Part shown: one piece after another, positions 20,001-30,000 of the stretch
Numbering within the stretch: the stretch's first letter is position 1
Layout: each line of letters starts with the position of its first letter
Source: Putridiphycobacter sp045110285
GTDB lineage: Bacteria > Bacteroidota > Bacteroidia > Flavobacteriales_D > Crocinitomicaceae
Reading direction: 5' to 3'
Length of the DNA stretch: 61,881 nt
Assembly: GCA_045110285.1 (NCBI GenBank)
Contig: JBGCGA010000018.1
Location: 1 to 61,881 of the forward strand
Notes under the pieces: generated by a model
Seen by the model: only the letters and a program-made list of their open reading frames with translations
Told to the model about the DNA's origin: nothing
The model's database searches: none
Made by a program: the position numbers and the translations under genes

Positions 20001-20130
20001 GGTAGAATGAATTGGCTCCTTTTAAACTTCTGACATTGCCCGAAAAATCGGTAACAATATTTTTTGTTCCCTGCGCAAGCAACAATTGATGTGTACCTCC
20101 AAGCAATAATATTATCAGGATAATTCGCAT
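17062..20130 (-). CDS. OmpA-family outer-membrane protein with PD40 and tandem repeats
   Basis: A 1022-aa exported protein. A signal peptide (residues 1-19, ending LLLAQG) is followed by a beta-propeller of PD40/WD40-like units at about 25-310 (SSSGDTLFFTK, LYFVSDVEGGVGGKDVY, TLFFSSNRKESKGGLDVF). About five tandem units of roughly 105 residues follow (315-890), each with a DENGN...G.F.FE pattern and a closing FVYR/K.L segment. The last ~110 residues are an OmpA-C peptidoglycan-binding domain (ISAYADSRASDNYNLILSEKRA, then AYGEGK and NRRAEL). Proteins of this layout sit beside PorP/SprF genes in many Bacteroidota and are thought to link T9SS partner barrels to the cell wall. Its start abuts the PorP stop with no spacer. 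It overlaps the convergent tsaD by eight bases. Confidence 0.88.
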   Translation of the reverse strand: MRIILIILLLGGTHQLLLAQGTKNIVTDFSGNVRSLKGANSFYQDFSLVVSGNEAYFASSREPSLVHYKENNWEKNGKVNVYKADVSGLEDYYEVKVNNIQQMIELKDQFTHVGPLCFSSSGDTLFFTKVPFKVKDKNINILKPQLFMLTKVGGKWNKTPQQLPFNNPLYVFAHPSYDSKTQTLYFVSDVEGGVGGKDVYSSSIKEGKWTSPANIKSVNTKFDELFPHYGEDRTLFFSSNRKESKGGLDVFYLELGSRDAKNLDFVNTVADDFGFFKVKGKNIGFLSSNRNGNDDIFAITINKQKNYKNSLFGKFKYRKLDEAIEQPLTVYLLNDMKEPVLEVFVNENGEFEFEDIGSLENYTIQAKSKAEMDLVLFDSEGNPDDKLLADEGNEFVYKAVEIKDVGELNLSQINENGETIISGRFLYEDNPTEETGVLKVNLIDPNGNTAHTISSDESGYFDFSNLPKDKDYIVKLEEENTDLTLIIFNLDGKIIEKLKDDGSGFYLFRQLKVLDINDLERKNYLREDAFSFDSGLINGDFDKGGMDVDFGQDLIISVYDENGNFIDTLRSNAKGQFVYEKMAGIENYSFQLDKMDENFDAADISLKIIDDSGNLIKEIIPQSNGDFVYRSLEILNIQALKARDKVDEGEFDFMAGTGEEVFGSVKYNNQSIDLADGVEISIYDKNNNFHSKERTNAKGEFKFTDENNMSLYNIEITDKPDSMSLDLFSINVKKDDQINELTLLPSATNKFTYRKLDLVDNNKNLAGLNKLEESLDLIFDIKGNFDYNSQEGDFDPQLKVFAYDGNGNKIGQVVADRFGNFVFEKLPGISTVLFKLESVPEDFDLENFSLFIVGEDGKQLAKLASGEKGFFVYKPQGFASEIPVEIMEQFSDNTKHATFGTSALDISNEIESIYFGSNKTSPNKSDLLKIKKTLLLLEINTSSTLEISAYADSRASDNYNLILSEKRAKWVKSYLVREGIDESRIIINAYGEGKLVNDCEDGIDCPDKFHALNRRAELRIFN

Positions 20131-21051
20131 CTATAGATATCTTGGAGAAAGCATTTTCTTTCTGGAATTCTTTACATTAAAATCAAAACCAACAAATATT
20201 TCGTGCGAACCAAAACTATAATCTGCCAGTTCATTTATTGAAAAATCATAGGCATACCCAATCCTAAAAAAATCTGTAATATTCCATTCACTTAGAAAGT
20301 TAATACTACTTGTATTCCTAATCGATAAGCCAAGCCAGAACTTTTCATAAAACATAAAGTTTGCTGCAATATCAATATTGGGAACTACACCTTCAGTTAA
20401 CTTTAAAAGTATGGTCGGTTTAAACTTTACTCTTTTCTTTAAATCAAAAACATAACCGGTATGAAAATATAAATGAGTACCTAATGAAACATTATTGTTT
20501 TGAGGGAAAACCTCAAAATTTAGACTTTCGTTAGTTAGGTGGTTAATGGCTATTCCTGCAAAAAACTTATTTGAATAGTAATATGTTCCAAAATCAAAAT
20601 TTGGTACTATTGTTTTTTCTACACCACCCACATTAAATACGTCTGTCGAATTTTTGTAAGTCAGTAGGTTTCTATTAAGAATAGACTGATAGCCGCCTAT
20701 TCTCATGCCAAAACTTAGCTTTGATTTTTTAAAACCTACATGATAGCCTAAAGAAAAATTAATTGCTGAGTTTGTCAAAGGTCCTAGAGTTTCTCTTGAT
20801 ACGCTAAGGCCATATGCCAACGCTGTTTTACTCAACGGAGAATGAACAGTAAATGACTGCACACTAGGCGCACCCTCAATTCCAACCCATTGACTGCGGT
20901 GCAAGGCCACACCACTAAACGAAGATCTCGAGCCTGCGTACGCACAATTAATTGCATACTGATTATAGGCATATTGGCTATACAATGCCTCTTGCTGAGC
21001 ATAACTATTATTAGATATCAGTATAAATAATATGTAGAGAATTCTTTTCAT
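20131..21051 (-). CDS. PorP/SprF-family T9SS membrane protein
   Basis: A 306-aa outer-membrane beta-barrel of the PorP/SprF family. The signal peptide ends at about residue 18 (NNSYAQQ). The family opening follows: EALYSQYAYNQYAINCAYAGSR, then FSGVALHRSQWVGIEGAPS. SprF-like proteins are needed for T9SS export or surface attachment of large type B (CHU_C) cargo encoded next to them, as shown for SprB/SprF in Flavobacterium johnsoniae. Here the partner is evidently the 3611-aa protein, whose stop is one base upstream. The OmpA-family gene follows with no spacing, so all three are almost certainly one operon. Assignment to the family is firm; partner specificity is inferred from context. Confidence 0.9.
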   Translation of the reverse strand: MKRILYILFILISNNSYAQQEALYSQYAYNQYAINCAYAGSRSSFSGVALHRSQWVGIEGAPSVQSFTVHSPLSKTALAYGLSVSRETLGPLTNSAINFSLGYHVGFKKSKLSFGMRIGGYQSILNRNLLTYKNSTDVFNVGGVEKTIVPNFDFGTYYYSNKFFAGIAINHLTNESLNFEVFPQNNNVSLGTHLYFHTGYVFDLKKRVKFKPTILLKLTEGVVPNIDIAANFMFYEKFWLGLSIRNTSSINFLSEWNITDFFRIGYAYDFSINELADYSFGSHEIFVGFDFNVKNSRKKMLSPRYL

Positions 21052-21052
21052 T

Positions 21053-24000
21053 TTATTTTACAACTTGCAACCAACCATCTTTAACTTTAGTAGTTCCATC
21101 TTCAATTATGTAATAATATGTACCGTATACAACTTGCTGTCCGTTTGCTTGATTTATTCCATCCCAGGCATTCAAGTTATTATCGTAATTTTCGATTGTG
21201 GCAATTTTATCACCCCACCTATTAAAAATATATACTACAGGATTATCATACAATTCAATTCCAGTAATTTCCCAAGTTTCATTTACACCGTCTCCGTTAG
21301 GTGAAAAAGCAGTATAGACTTGCTCTTCACAACTTGCCGGAAGTTTTAAAGTCACTTCAATAGAATCTCTAAGTATACAATTGTTTTCATCAACAATGTC
21401 TACGTAATACCAAGTGTTAAATGTTGGTGCAACAACAATGGAAGCTACGGAGTCCATTGTACTCCAAGCATACGACACACCACCTGTAGCTTCTAGCTCC
21501 TGCGTGAAACCTAAACAAATTTCAGCCAGATCAGTACTAATGGAGGCCTCCGAAGAAAATTGATACAATGTGATCGTATCAAAATCAGAATAGCATTCAG
21601 TTGTTGGATCTAGAACATTGACTAAATATGTGATACTATCTATTACTGTTGCCACAGGGAGGTAGGCATTTGTGTCGGCAGCTAGCGCATTTAGTATGTC
21701 ATTTTCGTTGAACCACGTTCCCTCAAAATTACTGGTAATAAAAATAGTGTCAATTATTTGATCGTTACAATACTCTAGTTGCATGTCATCAATAATAGGG
21801 GCATCTGGCGAGGATTTTATGATAATTTGCACGGAATCAGCAGGTGATTCACATTCGTTGACAACTACAGTAACAATGTAATTACCAGAGTCTGCAGGCG
21901 TGTATGTGTTACTGTTGGCTAATTGTAAATCAGGGGTATTATTAACTATTAAATACCAGTCAACATTCAAGTTATTTTGTTCATCTAACGCAAGAATTTC
22001 TTCTCCTTCACAGTAAACGGAGTCCGTTACATCTATAATTGGCGCACTCGGAATATCATAGGTATAAATTGTTATTGAATCTAACTCTGACTGACACCCA
22101 TTTAAATCTATATAGTCAAAGTAGAATGTAGAATCTCCTACAAATTGAGGAGGTGAAACTCCTAGGTTAAACGTGTTAGAACTTACTCCAGATGAAATTG
22201 GAGTTGTTCCGTTATTAACATACCACGTTCCTGTTCCAAACAAAGAATCTTGTGGAGAGGGTAAAATATTTCTAGCTTTCAAAGAATCAGCTTCAGTATC
22301 ACCTAAACAATATGTTGTGTCAGAAAATATGAATGGGGTTATTGGATTATTAAATATTTCAAAACTCACATATCCAAGCTCAGAACGACAAGTATTTCCG
22401 TCAACAAATGAGTATTGTATACTATCCATCATACCTGGGGCGAAGGTGATAGGAATATCATTTATATCCAGCGAGTCATCAGTTAGATTTAAGAAAGTAG
22501 GTGCATAATACCATTCAACTACAGTATCAGCAATTAAAGTATCTAATAGTTCTCCTGGGCAATATTCTAAATCAATTCCTGCAAAATTGTAAGAAGGTAA
22601 GTCCGGTGCAGGATGATAGGTAACCAGTGCAGATTGAAAATATGACCAACAGCCATTTGTAGGATGTTCTAAATGTGCGTAAAATGTATAAACCGTATCA
22701 TTTGCAAAGTTATAGTTAGGTGTAATTTGGCTTACATCAACTCCTATAGGAGTGCCTATTGTATCATTTACATACCAATCGCAAATAAGAGGAGATGGGT
22801 TAGCATCTTGGGCGAAGATATCGTTAAGCACATCTCCTTCACAGTATTCGCTTACAAGAGGAGTTAAATTTGGTCCTGTAGGGCGAGGGTTAAATTCCAA
22901 GTTTATTAAATCGGCAGAAGAGTAACACCCAGTACCCGTTGAATCTACTGCTGTATATGCTATTGTTTGGCCTAAAAAGGAACCTGTTGGAACAACAGGA
23001 ACTTGGCTTGGCCCATATTGGGTTGCAGCCTGCGTTACCCTTTGCCAAATTGCAGAAGTTGGATTTCCAAGTAAAAACAGATCTGGAACAACATCTCCTT
23101 CACAATATATAACTGTGCCTGCATTTTGTGCTCCACTTAGTATTGTTGGCTCCACTGGTGTTGCATAAGTTTGAACAAAAACACTGTTGGTATCGGAGTA
23201 ACATGTAAAATCTGAAGTCGCAACTGCTAATGTTTGAAGTTGCGAAGCATGATAATTAATTGTGTTAATTGATAAATCTGAAAACCGATTTTGTAATCTA
23301 AGCGAATCAGTGGTTTCATATGGATTAACTCCCGGCTTAAACACAGTGCTTATTCCAGTTTGTATATTAGCATAAATGGTATCATTTGATGTTGGACAAA
23401 TTTCAATTAATGTATCTGCAGGGAGAAGAAGACCTCCTGCATTTAACGTCAATACAGGAGTTGCAGGGTTAGAATGGAAACTTACTCTAATTGTGTCGTA
23501 CTCACTGTAACATTCAATCCCTGTAGAGTCTCTTGCAAAAATCGACAATATTGCATTACTGTAAGTGTAGTCGTCCGTAGGGATATTATATTGGTGTGGA
23601 TTAGAAAAAGTTGGTACAGAATCTGTTGAACCAGATTGTTCATTTTTCCACCATAAATTATGTAAATCAGCGTTGTTTAGTGGACTAACTATGCCAATAA
23701 ATTCTCCGAAACAGTAGGAAGTATCTAATCCAAATACTGGATCAATAGGTTCCTCATAGGTATGAACCAATATTTGATTGGTATCAGAATTACAATTTTT
23801 AGTTGCAACTAAATTGTATTGTACGGTATTAAAGTAATTTAAAAGCGAATCAGAATCATAATTGAAATTGTTTAGTGTGGTACTATTATAATTAGCTCCT
23901 AAAACATCAACAAAATTTGAGTTTACAAACCAGCTATACGAAAATGGAGCTGGCGAAACTGACTGCATAAATTCATCAGTATTATTTTCTTTACAGCGAT

Positions 24001-27000
24001 CAATTGAAGCTGTTACAACTGAATTACCGGCATAACTTAATTGCGCGGCCATAGGACGTGCATGGTAAGCGATATAAATGGTGTCTTCAATACTTGTACA
24101 TTCAACACCTAATGTTGTTATCCCTGATCTTTCTCTAAAGGTAATGATGTCAATTTGGTTAGCATACAATGCTGGTACTGTTGGAGTATATTGGTGTGGG
24201 CCAAATGTGCTAGATGAACCTACTCCACTTTCCGTCCAAATTACTTCTGTTCCACCAGCTAATTCTAAAATATCTACCGCATCATTATCGCAATATGCTA
24301 CTGTTCCGCCACTAATTAATGTAGGTGAAATGGTATCGGCATATGTGCTCACTATGCGCGAGTTTGTGTCGGAATAACACGTTTTTGGCACTACATCTGT
24401 ATAGGTTAAGGACGTGTAATTATAAACTGTAGAATCTGAATTGGCCCCAAAACCTGTGAAAGGGAAAATACTGTCAGTTAAAAATGGGTTTATACTGTTT
24501 TCGGTATACCAATAGGTATCGGCAGAATCTGTATCAGCAAAAAACGATTCTGTTGAGCCAAAGCAAATAAAGGTGGTGTCTGGTGCAAGACTCGTGTTCG
24601 ATAATGTGATATTAGGCGGACTAGGTCTCATATGAAAACCAATATCAATTGTATCATTTTCGGACTTACATGTATTCAACAAAGTAGTGAACCCTGTAGA
24701 ATCGTATACAATGATTTGAGATTGCCCACCATAAGTGAATGGTGCAATAGGAGGATATTCATATTCCGGAAGTCCGCCATCTGTTACTGTAATTGCACCA
24801 TCTTGATTCCAGACAATAGCTGTTCCATTGGCTTTCAGGGTATCTATCAATTCATCTTCGCAATAAGCAGTATCTACAAAAGAATTATAAATTGGTAATG
24901 CTAGCATATCGATAAAAATTGTATCGTTCTGCGATCGGCAAACTTTTCCAGTGCTTGCATATAAAGAATCTCTATAAAAACTTAATGTATCATTGGCAAG
25001 GGGAGCAGAAACAACACCATAGTATTGACTTGTATCAGCAATTCCATCAAAGTTCAATTTCCAGTAAGTTCGATTTGCTTCAGAACTTGCGCCTATACTG
25101 TCGGTTTGATTGGGTGCGGGGCAAATATTAACTAACTCTTTGGAGCTAATTGGCAATACTGTAGAGGAGTTCCAGTTTAAAGATGGTACAGCTAATTCTT
25201 GATGAAGTGTAATTTGAACCGAATCATAATCAGAATAACAATTTACTCCTGTAGAGTCTCTCGCATAAATATAATGAGGTAAGTCATCATACAAAATTGC
25301 TGCTGAAATAACATGGGAATCTAACGGTGTTGAAACAAAACTGAGGTCCGATTTTGAATTTTCATACCACAACACATTGTTTGTTGCTAAGCTGTCGAGA
25401 TCATAAAGGTTTGCAAGAGTTTCATCAAAGCAATAGGCTGTGTCAGTTTCAATGCTAATTCGAGGCTTAATTGGGGAAGAAATGACATTAATTGTAATGA
25501 CGTCTGATAATGATGTACATTCTACCGTTGCAGGTCCGCTGGCCATCCCTGTTGTATACGTACTATCCTTGTATATTGTGATAGTATTATTTGATAGCGG
25601 TGAAAAGTAGTCATTTGGAATAAAAACATTTGTTGTTACTTGCCCTCCAATAGTGTCCCAGAATACAGTTTCGTTCATATTAAACACATTACCAAAAATT
25701 GTATCGTTATAACTCGGGCAAATTGTTACTATTGCACCGGCATTCAATGCTGAACCAAGATAAGTTAGTTCTACATTTTGAGGTTGACTTAAGAATATTA
25801 GCTCAGTACTGTCAAATTCTGAAACGCAACCTAAGCCACTGGAATCTTGCGCGTATATTTTTTGGAGATTATTATTGTAAGGGAAAATTGCTGGATAATT
25901 TTGCGCATCCATTAAAACCAATGTGTTTGTGTCTCCTAAATACCAATTTGTATTTGACCCTGAATTATTGTCCGTAAGTGGACTTGTTAAAGGCAACGGA
26001 ACTTCGCAATACGCCATATCTCCACCAATGATGTCTGGTTGCACCGGCAATCTATTAATGAATACAATAAGACTATCAGTGTCGGACGTACACGTTACAG
26101 AGTTGTTAGAACCAACTGAAGTAATAGAATAATTATAGTCTAATGTGTAGACGCTGTCAGTTCCAAGTATAGGGTAGTTGATAAAGTAAGAATTTCCATT
26201 GAAGGTTGTTCCGTCTGGTTCAATCCAAGACGTTGATGCAAATGCTGAACTAATGCTATTAAGACCTGAAAAATTTGGACAAAAACTGACTGAATCAACA
26301 TCTAATACAATGTTGTTTATTAAAATGCCATCACTGGTATATGTCATGGCATTAGGTTTGTCAAATATTTCAAGCGACTCTACAGATGATCTTGGACACT
26401 CACTATCATCTGTTAAAAACTGAATAGCATAAGTTCCTGACACGAATTCAGAACCTATTGCGGACAGTTGGCCATTGGTGGCATTAATATTTTCGGTTCC
26501 TGGCTGAGTTAAAATACTAAATATACCTGTTGTATTTACATTATTTGCAGGCAATGCAGCACCATCAGAGCAAAAGTCAGTTAAATTGAAGGATGGGTCC
26601 GGAACATCATAAACTTCTATTGGTCCGATAGCGCTAGAGATGCAGTCAGGACCTAAAGTGTATATCATTTCATAAGTATCACCATCTTGAAAATTGGTTA
26701 AGTCACCAGAAGTTGCATTTAAAGAAACAGTACTTGCAGCTGGCACAATGGATGACAAACTAAACGATCCACCACTTACATTTGGTATGGTAGTAGGACT
26801 GACCGTTGAACTAACATCACTACAAAAACTATCAAAAGTAAAATCAAGATCTACAGAAGATTCTAAAGTAGAAGATAATGGAATACTGTTAACATTTGAA
26901 GCTTGGCAGAAGTCAACTACTCCGTTTCTATCAACTTCTAACTGAATTTGAGGACTATATATCATAGCCGTTAGATTTCCAAAGGTATTATTTTGCTGAA

Positions 27001-30000
27001 AACTTCCCCCATTGTCAAGACTGTAAGTTGTGTCATTAAAAATACTTCCTGCTATTGTATTACTAATGACAGACAATGAGATTTCACCGACCCCATTTCC
27101 GCAATAATCATCTGTGATGACTTCATCAATTTCAAAAATACCACCGGCAACTAGTGTTTTACTGATAGAGACAGTACAACCACTGCCATAATCTATTAGC
27201 ATATTATAGGTGCCTGGAGCTAAAGAATCTTGCAAAAACAGATCAGGTCCAGGTGATTCCATAGCCACCCCATCAAACAAAACAGTATAAGTAAAAGAAG
27301 AGTTAGCTGTATTATCAATTGCTAAACTTCCACCTAAGCTACCCGTTGCACAAATTTCTTGTAAAAATGCAGTATCAGGAGCAACAGGTGCTGGGCTTAT
27401 TGCTAAAAACTTTCCAAATTCAGAGCTACTACCAGTTGTCCCGTTGGTCATTATAGCAACAATTGTATCGCCTATAGCTACTGTTCCAGTTAAATCAAAA
27501 ATTAGGTTTTCAGTTACAGCTGAAGCTGTTATTGTGTCGAAGTACACAGATTTACCACCTTCTCCATATGTACTAACATCTAATGTATCATCATTTGCGC
27601 TGTAAAAATCAAAATAGTAGACATCACCAACTGTCAGATTATTTGCCTCCACATCCATGCTGAAATTAGCCCCTGCACAAGTAAAAGCACTGTTGAGAAT
27701 TGGCGTATGCATTCCATCTTGAATACCAGTAGCTCCTATATTATTCACAGCATTTCCTCCTCCAAGGTCAATTCCTTGTCCTCCATTTAAATAAATAGAA
27801 TTCCGTAAGAACGAATTTCCAGAAGATCCACTCACTACACTTATACCACTACCATTATTATGCGCAATCACATTTTTATCAGTGACATCACTTGAACCAA
27901 ATCTATTTCTAAATGATCCTGTAATAACCACTCCGGTTCCTATATTTGACCCTACAATACCTGATGATGTTTTTCCGATATAATTATTGACAAACACATT
28001 AGAATCGGCATTAGATCTAAGAACTATTCCCTGATCGTAATTAATGATTTGATTGGCACTATCTCCACCAAAGCCAATGTTGTTTTGACTAGAATTAAAC
28101 AGATAAATAGCGGTATCATTTTCAAACATATTTGGGCCTGTCATTAAAGTATCTATCCCAAAATAATTCCCATAAATTTTGTTGCCTTCATCTGAATTCG
28201 AAAATCCAATACCCACTCTATTTTCTCCAAAAACATTATTTGGCCCGATAATATTATGCGAAGAATTACCCCTTGAACCAACTCCAAAGTTTTGATTATC
28301 TGCAATATCAAAACTCATACCTGTTCTATCCACTCCAAAATTACAACGTTGAACTTGAACCGAATCTGCATTTTGTAAATATACCCCGACATTTCGGTTA
28401 CCAAAAACATTATTTGCACTAACTCCTGTTCCTCCTACGTTAATTCTTTTTGAGTTACGAAGCCTTAACCCTATACCTGTTCCATTGGCTCCAACTAAAG
28501 TTAAACCTCCTACTCTGTATCCAAAAACATTGTTACTTATATTTTGGTCTTGACTTGCGTCCAGGCTAATATCAACAGTATCGTTTGCAAAATAATTCCG
28601 CCCAAGTACTCCATCAGCAGCAACTCCAAAATTGTTTGTTGCAAATAAGTCCCGGGCCAATATTCCATAATATGAGCCTGAAATTTTGAAAGTTCCATCA
28701 GCAGATAAACCAAAATAATTGTTTCTTATAGTATTGTTTTCTGTGCTGTCTAGTACTAATCCAACTCTATTTCCTGAAATTATGTTCGATTCATTTTGAC
28801 CAATTTGCACATCTGAACCTCTGTAAATTTTTATCCCAATACGATTCGGTCTTGCAGTCGAACCATCTTTATCTGTTCCGATTAGGTTACCTGCCACAAT
28901 AATATCTTTACTGTCTAACACGTAAATACCAATACTGTCGTTTCCTGAAATTCGATTTGATTTAGCGCCAGCGCCACCAATGCCAATTATATCTGAATCA
29001 AAAACAAAGATACCAGTATCGTTTGCTACTGCATTACTGTTTGTATCAATTCCAATATTACTATTCAAGATTGCAATGCCTGAACTACTTAGTATTTCTG
29101 CTCCCACATCATTGCCAACTATAACTAGCTTTAAATCCGCGTCATTTTCATTACCTATACTATTAAATGTAGAATTTTGAATTCCCGAAAACCTAATTCC
29201 TGTTCCGTTACCAACTGATAATAATGGGCCGGCAGCAGCAGGAAATGCCCCCCCAATAATGTTTGATGCCACTCTGTTGTTATTCACAAAGGCACCATCA
29301 ACCCAAACACCCGCATCTGTGTTACCAGAAATAACATTAAATTGATTAGTTAATCCAGAACTAGGCAAATATCCAATATAATTATGATGCGCTCCACTGT
29401 CAATTTTTACACCAACATTATTTGGTAAAGTGCTTGTGCCAATATAATTAGGAACACCTATTAAATTACCTTTAATTTGTACCTCTTCAACATTAGAACC
29501 AGACAAATAGATACCAATTTCATTATTAACAATTGTATTTCTTTCACTTGTATTATTATAATTGTCCCCACCAATTAATACCGGCGAAGCGTTTGACCCC
29601 GTATTCCCTGTACAATATATTCCAGTCTTATTCCCAAAATTATTTGCCGTTACTGATCTATCAGCACCTATAATGTTTCCTAATATTTTAATTGATTGTC
29701 CATTTACAATTCTAATACCAGCACTGTCGTTTGCAGAAATTATATTTCCAATACCATTTCCAATTGTTGTAATTGAATCATTTATTAGATATATCCCATG
29801 ATTATTAGGAGCCGTGTCTAATCCATCAAAAGTTACCCCAATATGATTATTGTCGATAATAGTACCTATTGAACTACCTAATTTCACTATACCATCACCG
29901 TTATGTAGACCAATTATATTCTTTCCAAAAAGTGTAGCCACTCCTATTTCAGAATTAGTCGGCGTTCCAATATAAATTCCATGCGGATTGTTAGTTTCAT